Notes under the pieces: generated by a model
Seen by the model: only the letters and a program-made list of their open reading frames with translations
Database searches by the model: none
Told to the model about the DNA's origin: nothing
Made by a program: the position numbers and the translations under genes
In this document: positions 53,251 to 63,149 of the stretch, one piece after another
How the letters are laid out: every line of letters starts with the position of its first letter
Position numbering within the stretch: position 1 is the first letter of the stretch
Source: Orientallactaga sibirica
Taxonomy: Eukaryota > Chordata > Mammalia > Rodentia > Dipodidae
Direction: 5' to 3'
Assembly: GCA_036365145.1 (NCBI GenBank)
Contig: JAEOAD010000982.1
Span: 4,490,001 to 4,554,000, forward strand
DNA length: 64,000 nt

Positions 53251-53289
53251 TCTGTTTCTCTTAGAGAATCCTGACTATAGTTATTTATT

Positions 53290-53955
53290 CACACATTAAA
53301 TCAATAAAATAATTCACTTAATGATCAAGAAGTATCCATGGGTTTTTTCGATTATTTATTTATATTACCCTGAATACCTCACAGGTATATCATAAACCTT
53401 TGATGATGAAAGGAATTTCCATATACAAACAGATATTGTCCACACCTCCCTCTTGGAAGTAGAGAGATATGAGATCTGTAACAGCTGGCCTTGCTGCTGC
53501 TAAGACCCCCCCCTCAAAAAAAATCTCCTGCAGAGTTCACCGTGTGCCACTCAGAAAAGAAAAGGGCTGATGAGCTGTTCTGCATATAAGCCAAGGAAAG
53601 CAATTTCCAAAGCCGTAACTATTTCTAGAGACAATACACCATTGATAAAAAGTAATTTCAAATTGTGAAAAGCATCTGTGTAAATGAAATGCATGTGAAA
53701 ACCTGCACATTCTTTTGTTAGAAAAACTGAATTTGGCTTGATAATCTTTACCATATTATTACAAAGCAAATTGTACATTCATTAACAAGCTCTCCCATTT
53801 CCTAAATCACTTGCTTACTAATACATGGTTGCAATTTAATAGGCCACTATGAATAACTTATTTTTAGGACATATGTTTTGCATGCCATTGCTTTCACAAA
53901 GAGCTGTTTTTATTATATGAATTGTTTTTCCTGTCCCTGACAAGTTTTTATACAA
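53290..53955. other. repeat-poor AT-rich stretch, candidate conserved non-coding DNA
   Basis: 53560-53920 especially has no repeat words, no ORF, and motifs such as TGAAATGCATGTGAAAA and TTGCAATTTAATAGG. Conservation is unknown. Confidence 0.3.
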
Positions 53956-53957
53956 GG

Positions 53958-54700
53958 AGCAAAGAAAAACTTTTTCACAGGATCATAGATCTAACCACAA
54001 AACCTAAAACTATAAAATTTATTGAGGAAATCATAGAAAAGTATCTTGACCTTGCTATATACAGAGACCGAAACCAAGCAGCAATAGTAATAAATTGGAC
54101 TTTATGAAAAAATTTTAAATTCTGCTAACAAAATGACACAATTAAGAAAATGAAAAGGTAAACTACAAACTTACCAATATTTATTATAGATAATTCATGA
54201 CAAAAACCAAGAATCCAGATGATAAAGGGAACTACTACGGATCAATAATAATGCCACGCGTAGTGGTGTGTGCCTTTAATCCTAGCACTCGGGAGGCAGA
54301 GGTAGGAGGATCGCTGTGAGTTCAAGCTAGTCTGAGACTACATAGTGAATCACAGGTCAGCCTTGGTTAGAACGAGAACCTACTGAATAAAAAAGAGAGA
54401 AAAACACACAACAATAATAAAAGGGCCACTCAGTTTTAGAAACAGGACTTGAAAAAATACACTTCACATAAGAAGATCATGGATGGTTCATAAGAACATG
54501 AAAAGATACTTGGTATCGCTATTTATTAGGAAATGTGAAATAATACCACAATGAGATACTAGCATATAGCAAATGAAATAGTTAAAATGAAAGAATTAAC
54601 AAGTGCAAACTAAGAGTTAAGCAACTATAATTATTTCATATTGCTGCTTGGGATATAAATGGGTACAATTATGTTTGTAAAAGAGGACTGCTGAGTGAGA
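53958..54700 (+). mobile_element. old L1 ORF2 end / 3' UTR, split by a B1
   Basis: AAACCTAAAACTATAAAATTT, AAATTGGACTTTATGAAAAA and, after the B1, CACAATGAGATACTAGCATA match the end of L1 ORF2 in order. Frame is lost. Confidence 0.75.
54252..54395 (+). mobile_element. B1 SINE
   Basis: ATGCCACGCGTAGTGGTGTG to GAACCTACTGAATAAAAAAG. Confidence 0.95.
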
Positions 54701-55512
54701 CCAGCCTGGGCTAGAGTTATTCCCTGACTCATGGCTTCCCACTCCTGCATTCTTTCATGACTTCTGGGTCACTATTAGTAGTTTTCCTGTGTGACTCTGT
54801 GCCCAGATGGCCATATTGTTAGCTAGGCGACACCCTTAGCCTCTGCAGTGATGCTCACAGCCAACCCTAACAAGCCTTAGAATGGCACATGAGGGGACTC
54901 TGTTCTCTAACTTTTAGTCTCCTCTCAGGAGTAGTGGCATAAGTCCACAAACTGGAATTGGGAGATGATAGAGAAACATTCAAAGAGTTATTCTTACAGA
55001 GCTCCAGTTTGCTGTATTCCAAACTTCCAATCTTATCTTCACTTAACATTATTTTACCTACCTCTGAGTCATTGGCCCTACCAGTTGAAAGGAAAATTCA
55101 AGATGTTTAAGGTTCAGTTGTTTGTCCTATGGTCTGAGCCCTAATAGACCACTTGGTTCTCAGCATGCCTTGTTCTACCCTACAGCTGCCAGCTTCCAGT
55201 CCAAGTACTGACCTGTTACCTCAAAGAAGAAAGGCTTGACCCTCATTTCTCTCATCCCACTCTCCCTCCTTCCCATCTTGCCTCCCTCCTTTCTTCCTCC
55301 TTGTCTCTCTCTATATATTACTTTCCTGTCCTTTCCTTTTCCTTACCTCCCACCCTTATTTCATCCTTTCCCTCTCATTTCCTCCTTCATCTTCCTCTCT
55401 CTCCCTTCCCTTCCCTTCCCTTCCCTTCCTTCCACAGCTGGCTTGCCCTGCTCTATACCATCATTCACTACTAAGGGTGCGGATGTCCCTTGGAGGTTAA
55501 GAAAATAGCACT
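54700..55512. other. unassigned stretch with a CT-rich block
   Basis: 54700-55230 is unassigned. 55236-55437 is strongly pyrimidine-rich with (CCCTT)n at its end; the plus-strand ORF there is low-complexity. Confidence 0.5.
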
Positions 55513-55513
55513 C

Positions 55514-55710
55514 AATGCTGGAGATATTGCTTAGTGGTTAAGACACTTGCCTGCTAAGCCTAAGGACCCAGGTTCAATTCCCCAGTACCCACATAAGCCA
55601 GATGCACACAGTGGCACATACATCTGGAGTTCGTTTGCAGTGACTAGTGCCTTTGGAATGTCCATTCTTTGTCTCTCATAAATAAATAAAAATAAAATAT
55701 TAAAAAAGAA
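55514..55710 (+). mobile_element. DIP-like SINE
   Basis: AATGCTGGAGATATTGCTTAG, B box GGTTCAATTCC; CT tract nearly lost; ATAAATAAATAAAAATAAAA end. Confidence 0.95.
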
Positions 55711-55960
55711 ATAGTATTAAATAAGGAATATATTGATGAGAATGCTAAATAATTGAAGATCTCAAAGATTAACATATTGATATCTCAAATTTATAAATAA
55801 GTTCTTTGTATTTGACTAACATAGTCATCACAGGATAACAACATATTTTTATAATGAAGGCATGGATCAGGAAAATAATGAACTTTTCCATTGTCAAAGA
55901 AAATATTTCTTTTCTGATACATTTATTGACCCTCAGCTAATTATCTGAAAAATAAAGAGG
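55711..55960. other. unassigned AT-rich DNA
   Basis: No repeat or exon recognised. Confidence 0.4.
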
Positions 55961-55966
55961 TTAACA

Positions 55967-56218
55967 TAGGCTGGGGATGTAACTCAGCTGGTATAGGGCT
56001 TGCTTAGCTTGTGAAAGGGAGGCTCTGAGATCCATCCCAAGTACCACATAAAATCTGAATGTGGTGGCACATGCCTGTAACTCCAGCATTCAGGAGGTAG
56101 AAGCAGAAGGACCTGAAGTTCAAGGTCCTTGGCTACATAGGGAGTTTGAGACTGGCTTGGGCTACATGAGTTCCTGCCTTAAAAAAATAAAATAAAAATA
56201 AACAAATAAATAAATAAA
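55967..56218 (+). mobile_element. B4 SINE
   Basis: ID head GGCTGGGGATGTAACTCAG fused to a B1-like half (ATGTGGTGGCACATGCC to ATGAGTTCCTGCC), A-rich tail. Confidence 0.85.
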
Positions 56219-56229
56219 AATCCAGAAGC

Positions 56230-57290
56230 CATATACTGTTACTAGAAAAATGTCATTGCCAGGGATGGGATATCTTGCAGTGAGTTGTTGGCCAAGGAGA
56301 TTCCTGATGCCCTCAAACCAATACAGGCTCATTTCCAAAGTTCTTGGTTTCCCACCAGAAATAGATGGTAAGACAAGATTGATAAAGACTCCACATGCTT
56401 GGGCTGCAAGGTCATTGAGAAATCCTCTGGAACTGAGCTGAAAACCTCCTCCATGTAGACCAGGGGACAGAAAGCTGAAAAACTATGCTGCATGCAGCCC
56501 TATGGGAGAGAGAAGTCATCAGTGGTGAAAACAGTGCACATGTAGGCCTTAAGTTTTGCCAGCCAGGCCAAATGAGTCAATGGGTACAACTGTGAGATGT
56601 TTGTCATGGGGGAAACCAACTATTCTACATTTGGACTAGAGGCCTACTCCATAGGAAAGAATACATGCCTGATACTGAAAACCTATGATTTGGGATGTCA
56701 TGAGCCCTAGGGGTATAACACTTGCTCTTCAATGGCTAAATGCATATATTATGTTCACCAAACCACCCTGTAAGCACTTTTCTTAATGTTCATACCCATA
56801 TATTAATACTACTCTCACTTTTTGTTAGAGAAACTTCTCTTTTCAGATGGCAGTGACCACTGGGATAATCCAAAAGCCACTACAGTGCTGAGAAGAAGTG
56901 ACAGAAGAGTGTTCAGCACTGAAACACCTCTATCACACTTTGCAAGGCTCAGAGTTCATTGCAGAAGAGGTGGTGGAAACAATGTCAAAGCCAAAGGAAG
57001 GGTAGGCCTGCCTAAATTCAATCATTCAGACACAAATTAGCCACAATATCCATGAACTCCCTGTGCCTAACACACCTTCACAGGATCTCCATAATAGGAG
57101 GAATAGATGATGAAATCTCAATAAAAGAGAGATTTATTGAGAGAGGGAGGAGATATGATGGAGAGTGGATTTTTGAAGGGGAAAAGGGGTGGGGAGAGAA
57201 TTATCATGGTTTATTGTCTGTAATTATGGAAGTTGCCAATAAAAAAGTTTTTAAAAAATTAAAAAAGAAAGAGAAAAATAAAAAAGACTC
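56230..57290 (+). mobile_element. L1 3' UTR, longest copy here
   Basis: About 1.06 kb. GGCCAAGGAGATTCCTGATG at the left, CTACTCTCACTTTTTGTTAG, GCAAGGCTCAGAGTTCATTG, GAGATTTATTGAGAGAGGG, and TTATTGTCTGTAATTATGG before the A-rich end. Shorter copies at 13303, 30210 and 59179 share its right end. Confidence 0.85.
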
Positions 57291-57453
57291 AAAGTAAATC
57301 CTATTATATGGTCATAAAAATATTATCTCCTTATGTAAATAGTTGTACATCATTGTCATATGTAATTTATGTTAAAAATTTTTGAATACCAATGAAGTAC
57401 TTCTCTACTATGAAGGAATGTAATAAATCTGACTAGTAAAAATAATTGATATG

Positions 57454-58078
57454 CTGGGCTGGAGAGATGGCTTAGCAGTTAAGGCACATGCCTGCAAAGC
57501 CTAAGGACCCCAGTTCGATTCTCCAGGTCCCACATAAGCCAGATGCATAAGGGGGCGCATGCATCTGGAGTTCATTGGCAGTGGCTAGAGACCCTGTGTG
57601 GTAGTTTGAATATATGTCCCCCAATATATTCAGTGTTTTTTTGTTAGTTATAGATTGCATCTGCAATCACCTTGCTAGAGGCAAGGTCACTGGGGGCCCC
57701 TGTCTTAAGGTGTGGTGATGGTTTGAGATTCCATTGTAAAGATATGCAAATGTGCCTAGCAGGAGTTCCTGAAGTGTGCTGTGTGACCTTTTGGCGGTAA
57801 TTTTGCTCTGTGTGCTGTGGTGGCTGGTTGGCTTTTCTCTCTCTTGCCTGGTCCTGTGAAGGGCAAGCCGTTTCTCTTGCCATTATGGAACTTCCCCTGG
57901 ATCTGTAAGCTTCAATAAATAATATCCCTTCCTCCATAACTGTGCCTGGTCTGGAAGTTCATCTCAGCGAACCTGAAGCTGTCTGCTACACCCTGGCATG
58001 CCCATTCTCACTCACTCTCTCTCTCTCCCTTTCCCTCTCCCTGTCTCTGATAAATAAATAAAAATAAAATCTTTAAAA
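57454..58078 (+). mobile_element. DIP-like SINE split by LTR-A
   Basis: 57454-57596: GGGCTGGAGAGATGGCTTAG to GGCTAGAGACCCTG. 57991-58078: CCCTGGCATGCCCATTCTC, CT tract, AATAAATAAAAATAAAAT. Confidence 0.97.
57597..57990 (+). mobile_element. LTR-A solo LTR inside a SINE
   Basis: TGTGGTAGTTTGAATATATG to GAAGCTGTCTGCTACA. Perfect CCCTG duplication at 57592-57596 and 57991-57995. CAATAAATAATATCCC is the polyadenylation region. Confidence 0.98.
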
Positions 58079-58112
58079 AATAAGTGGTATGTGTAGTAAT
58101 AATAATAATAAT

Positions 58113-58720
58113 AAATGGACTGGGGATATGGCTCAAGTAAGTGCTTGCTACAAGGATGAGGGCTGGAAACCACCTAAGTTCACTTCCCCGGGACTCACAT
58201 GAACAGCTGGGATGGCCACACACATCTGTAACCTCTGTCCCATGGGGAGCAGAGACAGGAGATTTACTGGTGCTGGTGAAATTGCAGCTTTGTATTCAGA
58301 GAGAGATGTTGTCACAAAAAAACACCCAGATAAGGGTGTGCAAAGCCTGTCAGCCTGGGTTCACTTCCTCAGTACTCACATAAAGCCAGATGTACAAAGT
58401 GGCATATATATCTGGAGATTGTTTGCAGAGGCAAGAGGCCTTGGTATGCCAATTCTCTCTCTCATTCTCTCTTTGTCTCTCTCCACTTCTCTCTCCCTCT
58501 CTCTTTCTCTCTCTACTAATCCCTCCCTCCATCTCCCTCTCTCTCACAGATAAATTAATAAAAATATTTTTGACAAAAGTAAAATGCACACATCAGCAAT
58601 ATAGGAAGGACACCTGACATTTTCCTCTGGCCCCTCCAGGTTTACAGGCACATACATCTGCACACCACACCATACACACTACATGTGCCAAAAATAGAGA
58701 TGAATATAATAAAATGAAAT
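58113..58720 (+). mobile_element. B3-type SINE, split by a DIP-like SINE
   Basis: ACTGGGGATATGGCTCAAG head and GTGCTGGTGAAATTGCAGC to 58330; after the insert GACATTTTCCTCTGGCCCC and a CACA-rich end. Confidence 0.7.
58332..58575 (+). mobile_element. DIP-like SINE, 5'-truncated
   Basis: Starts at GTGCAAAGCCTGTCAGC (A box missing), then GGTTCACTTCC, CT tract of about 90 bases, AATTAATAAAAATA. Confidence 0.85.
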
Positions 58721-58756
58721 AAAAAAGATGCCTTGTTTTGATCTTCTACTAAGCAT

Positions 58757-58776
58757 GAGTATGAGAACCAATCTTT
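58757..58776. repeat. 20-bp target duplication, left copy
   Basis: GAGTATGAGAACCAATCTTT, repeated exactly at 59465-59484. Confidence 0.95.
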
Positions 58777-58995
58777 TTTTTTTAGTCTTGATAATTTTTT
58801 ATTATCAGTTGTTATATTTTATAAACATAATGAAATTGTGTTTTATAGAATTATATTGGTTATATAATACAATGAAATATATTTTATATAATTAGACCCC
58901 ATTTTATTTATTAGAATAAGTTTATAGTAAATAAATAAAAGTCTTACCCAGTAGGAAAACATATAAGAGTATAACATTTAAGAAACATATTTCTA

Positions 58996-59129
58996 GCCAG
59001 GCGTGGTGGCGCACGCCTTTAATCCCAGCACTCGGGAAGCAGAGGTAGGAGGATCGCAGTGAGTTCAAGGCCACCCTGAGACTACATAGTGAATTCCAGG
59101 TCAGCCTGAGCCAGAGTGAGACCCTACCT

Positions 59130-59163
<34 letters not shown>
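58996..59163 (+). mobile_element. B1 SINE inside the retrocopy
   Basis: GCCAGGCGTGGTGGCGCAC to CCCTACCTC with poly-A of about 35: very young. AAGAAACATATTTCTA is repeated exactly at 58980-58995 and 59164-59179. Confidence 0.98.
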
Positions 59164-59167
<4 letters not shown>

Positions 59168-59178
59168 AACATATTTCT

Positions 59179-59218
59179 ATATTGTCTACAATTAAAGAAG
59201 TTGTCAATAAAAAAAAAG
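59179..59218 (+). mobile_element. L1 3' terminus, about 40 bases
   Basis: TATTGTCTACAATTAAAGAAG then TTGTCAATAAAAAAAAA: only the last bases of the L1 3' UTR. GAAACCTATTTCT at 59240 looks like a third copy of the target word. Confidence 0.75.
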
Positions 59219-59464
59219 GTATGCAGTACCAAAAAAAAGGAAACCTATTTCTGTAAACAGTTATCCTACGTAAGAAAATAAAGACTTAGTTTTGATTTTT
59301 ATGTCACATTTAGATAGAGTTTAAATAAATAAACAAAACTAGTTAAAATATCTTGATCTTGTTAACTTTGATATTGATATTGGAAACTAAAGCTTACAGA
59401 ACTGGCACCAGAGATGGAGTGGAGAATCAGTGTATTTTTACATCAGCATGAGTCCAGGGGACTC

Positions 59465-59484
59465 GAGTATGAGAACCAATCTTT
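59465..59484. repeat. 20-bp target duplication, right copy
   Basis: Exact match to 58757-58776. Confidence 0.95.
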
Positions 59485-60270
59485 GTTATAGCCGATGTCA
59501 AGTAGCACATCGGAAAGAAAAACACATCCTACAAAATGATATATGCATCACACCTGAAAATGCCATGTCATAGAGAAAACTTAGACACCCCAATAAAATT
59601 CTCTTTTCCTGAACTAGAACTCACTAGACTAAAGTTCAATTTAGAAGGCTGCAACTATAATCTATTATTTTTCACCCTAGCCACTGCACTGTTAAAATGG
59701 GAGGTGTGGCTAATCAATTATAGCAGCTGAGGTGGAATATTGCATAGCTTGTAATCTCTGAAGCTCAAAAGAAATTCGTTTACAAACATTCAGAGATACA
59801 TCAAAATGACAAAGGAAATAAAAGTTCCTTCATTTTCAATTAACACCAGCCCAAGTTTTAGAAAGCTGTAACATCCTCATTCCCCTTTTCTTGCCTCTTC
59901 TAGTCTTTCAATTTGACCATAAACATGCCATGGAAAGAGAATTGATGAGATGTTTACAAAGCAGATGTTTTCAAGTGATGCTAATAATATATTTAGAGCC
60001 AAGATCTACCTTTCCAAAGGGACATAAATTATAAGTGACAGAACACAAGGTACACAAAACACATTAGAATATATACTGCAGAAATAGACAAAATCAGATG
60101 TTACCTAGCTTGTATTTATTGAACACCTAGTATATGATAGAAATTTCCCATTTTTTTCTAGAAAACGAATATTCTTTTACTCTGTATAACCATGTATTAT
60201 TTGTTTAGAAGATGACACAGAAAGAAAAACACAATATTCACCCTACCCAGAATCAACAGGGAAAGAAGCA
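59485..60270. other. unassigned, repeat-poor
   Basis: AT-rich, no repeat words and no exon. Part may be conserved non-coding DNA. Confidence 0.35.
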
Positions 60271-60274
60271 AGAC

Positions 60275-60490
60275 TATTCAAACTATACATGCATATACAC
60301 ATATATGCCTATGCAGCCATGCATTGCTTCTATGTTTTGACTTTTATGAATAAAGAAGCAATGAACATGGACATCAGACATGGTTTCAGAACACTGGTTT
60401 TATTTCCTCTGGCTACATACCCTGAAGAAGGATTGCTGAGTGAAATGGTAATTAACTCTGTTTTTATGTTTTGAGGAACTTTCACACCAT
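60275..60490 (-). mobile_element. L1 fragment
   Basis: TTGACTTTTATGAATAAAGAAG, GATTGCTGAGTGAAATGGTA and TTGAGGAACTTTCACACCAT are the complement of L1 ORF2/3' UTR text. Confidence 0.75.
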
Positions 60491-60599
60491 TATCCATAAT
60501 GAAAAAGAGAAGGAAACTTTGTCATCTGTGACAACAAGGAGAGACTTGGAGGACAGGTTTTTTTGAAAAATTAATAGATCTTTTTTTAAAAATACACAA

Positions 60600-60860
60600 C
60601 ATTCTCTTCCCTCTGCTCTCCTTCGCTTTCCTTTTGGTTTTTGGACAATGGGTGTCATATTGCCCAAGGCTAGTATCAGACTCACTTTGTAACAGAGGCT
60701 GATGCAGAACAGCGGATTCTGCCTCCGATGTTCTGTGATTACAGCTATGTACTACTGTATCTGGAAAATATACATATATTTATCTGTGCTGGGAATTGTA
60801 CCTTGGGTCTTATGTAGGCTAAGCAAGTGCTATGCCACTGAGCTATATTTCCAGTCTAAT
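60600..60860 (-). mobile_element. B4-type SINE
   Basis: Worn B1-like half near 60640-60760 then GTGCTGGGAATTGTACCTTG to GAGCTATATTTCCAGTC. Confidence 0.7.
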
Positions 60861-60864
60861 TTAT

Positions 60865-61150
60865 AACACTTATTTTAAATGTATTTTTTATTTTATACTT
60901 TTATACATGCATGTGGTTTATATTGATCATATTTACCCCCATTACTGTCTCTTGACTCTTTTTTGCTACTGCTGAGCTACTTCTTCCCAACTAGTCCCAC
61001 TTCTACTTTGATGTGTTTTTTGAGCATGACCTCCTGGGTAAATTAGAGTTGCTTGCATGAGTACAGAAGCTTGCTAGTGGCTATCCTCCTTCTGTTGCAA
61101 CTATCAACTACCTAAAGCTCCTCTGGGAGTTATGGGGCTTCGTGAGTCCC
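60865..61150 (-). mobile_element. L1 3' UTR
   Basis: TTTATACATGCATGTGG, TTGATCATATTTACCCCC and GAGTTGCTTGCATGAGTAC: complement of the 3' UTR end. Confidence 0.75.
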
Positions 61151-61400
61151 AACTTGCAGGATAAATGAAAAACAAATCAGGCATGAAAAGAAAAATATAG
61201 TAGGATCTCAAATGCAATCAAACTCATAGAAGCAGTGCAAAAGAGTGGGTGCTGGGGGCTGAGGATGGCAGATGGACATGGAAAGGGGAGATGCTGATCA
61301 AAGAGTACAAAATTTCAGTTAGACAGGGAAATAATAAATTCTAGTGATCTACTGCACAGTGTGATGGCTATATAATATATAGTTCCTTTCCTCTCTCTTT
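61151..61400 (+). mobile_element. ancient L1 (L1M-like) 3' end
   Basis: GGTGCTGGGGGCTGAGGATG, ACAAAATTTCAGTTAGACAG and CTACTGCACAGTGTGATGGC. Confidence 0.65.
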
Positions 61401-61414
61401 TTAAAGTATTTTGA

Positions 61415-61602
61415 CTTTTTTTTTTTTTTTTTTTTTAGAGAGAGAGAGAGAGAGAGAATATGGACAGGGTCTCTTACTGCTGCAAATGAGCTCCAGACAT
61501 ATGTGCCATTTTCTGTGTCTTGCTTTATGTGGGAACTGGGAAATTGAACCTGGTCTCTCAGGTTTCCAAGTGCCTTTAACTGCCAAGCCATCTCCAAAGC
61601 CT
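61415..61602 (-). mobile_element. DIP-like SINE
   Basis: T-run of 22, GA tract, body, AAGCCATCTCCAAAGCC. Confidence 0.9.
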
Positions 61603-61613
61603 TCCTTTTTGTG

Positions 61614-61878
61614 TTTTTTTTTAAATTATTTTATTTATTTTTTGGACAGAGACACAGAGAAAGACAGACAGAGAGGGAGAAGGAGACAGAGAATGGGCAC
61701 GCCAGCAGTCTCAGTTGCTGAGAACGAAATCCAGATGTGTGCGCCCCCTTGTGGTCAAGTGCGGCATTGCGCCCTTGCATCACTTTGCATCTGGCTAAAC
61801 GTGGGACCTGGAGATTGGAACCCGGTTCTTAGGCTTAGCAGGCCAGCGCCTTAACCACTAAGCCATCTCTCCAGCCCC
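61614..61878 (-). mobile_element. DIP-like SINE, long subtype
   Basis: TTTTATTTATTTTTTGG tail to AAGCCATCTCTCCAGCCCC, with the extra GTGGTCAAGTGCGGCATTG unit. CTTCCTTTTTGT flanks both sides. Confidence 0.95.
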
Positions 61879-61914
61879 TTCCTTTTTGTTTTTTGAGACA
61901 GGATTTCACCATGC

Positions 61915-62990
61915 AGCCATGGGCTTAGAAATCCAAGGACCAGAACTGGGTTACCCCGTCCAATGATCAGTTGGCCAGGGAAGTCCATGAGGTCCTCAAA
62001 GCAATGTAGGCCTTTGTGAAGCATTTGGTTACCCAACAGAGTTAGAAGGTAAGACCCTATTGCTGAGAATACCACAGGCTGCCATCCCTGGACACAAAGA
62101 GACTACATGGGATCTGAGAGGAAAGCCAGTCCTCTCCTGATAAACCCTCGTGGCACTGGAAAGTGCTATGGGAACTACTGTGGGATAATGGTCACTAACA
62201 GCACAAATAAGCAGAAGACCCCATAAACTATGCAACCCACCAGACAGAAAAGAAACATATACTTGTGCAATAGTGGCACATAGCACATGTGGGTAACCAA
62301 CTACCTTCTGATTGGACATGAGGCACCCTCAGTGGAAGAGAGCTCACAACTGGTGCTGGGAACCAAGCCAGCACTCCACAGGCAAGAAACAACCCTCAAA
62401 GAAATACCTACATTGTTATCTGGACATGTTGAGTAGGTGTCCTCACCAAAATGTCTCTCAAAATTATAAGAATACCCTTTAATCAAAGCTTCTGTCACCC
62501 TTGAGTTGGTTTTATTTTACAGATAGCAGATAATATTGGGGAGATCCAAGATTCATCAATTCAACAAGAAAAGATAGCCAACTGCTTGCCATGAAACAAG
62601 TCACCTCTACTACATTTATCACAGTCCAGGAGGAACCACAGAAGAAGCAGCAACATGATCATTGCTCCCAGTGCTATCCTGACAACTGTCTCCAGAGAAA
62701 TAACAATAAACATGGAAGTGAATTGAAACACATCATAATAGAAATACAGAGACTATAGAGAACTCAACAATATAACAAATCTGCTAACACATCCAAGGTG
62801 AATTGTTGCAGAAGAGGGGTGGAAAGATCGTAGGAGCCATAGGGTTAGTAGAAATATCCTGAGGTACAGACTCCCAGAAACTCTCAGAGACCCTAATTAA
62901 CCCACAGTGAATACCAACAACCATACTGAGGAGGGTGATAGGGAAATAAGGACTAGGAGGATACAAGACTATAACCCATATATATATGTG
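61915..62990 (+). mobile_element. L1 3' UTR
   Basis: TTGGCCAGGGAAGTCCATGAG, TTCTGATTGGACATGAGGC, GCAGAAGAGGGGTGGAAAG and CAGAGACCCTAATTAACCC; parallels the copy at 56230 but with a different, TA-rich end (62975-62998). Confidence 0.7.
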
Positions 62991-63149
62991 TGTGTATATA
63001 GAAAAGAAAACAACTTGCCATGATAAAAACCAGCTATATGGTTATATGAGCATTAAACCGATCCTACAGAGACTAGTGCATAGAATACTCCACATTGAAT
63101 AGACAAATATATGCAAGAGGCTAAGGGAGGGTAAAAAAAACTAGAACAG

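Larger units (their letters stand above)
51690..53285 (+). mobile_element. ERVL-type (MLT2-like) LTR, split
   Basis: Left part: TATAGTGGTTAAATTTTAT, GGGTCCCATCCAATCCAACTG, GGAATTTTGCC. Right part: GCTTTCCAGCCTGCCCTAC, GGTTCTGTTTCTCTTAGAG, ATCCTGACTATAG. An L1 3' UTR and an old B1 lie between. Confidence 0.65.
58777..59464 (-). pseudogene. processed retrocopy of an unidentified transcript (3' UTR)
   Basis: Read on the minus strand the block ends CTGATAATAAAAAATTATC, AAGACT, then A's: a polyadenylation signal about 13 bases before a short poly-A. It is bounded by a perfect 20-bp direct repeat, the mark of L1-driven retroposition. No L1, SINE or LTR words occur in the body apart from a B1 and an L1 tail that landed in it later. 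The frame-poor, AT-rich content suits a 3' UTR. I cannot name the parent gene. The length without later inserts is about 450 bases. Confidence 0.7.

Noticed and set aside
61411..61854. 147-codon plus-strand ORF
   Set aside because: It is the translation of two antisense DIP-like SINEs with their GA tracts.
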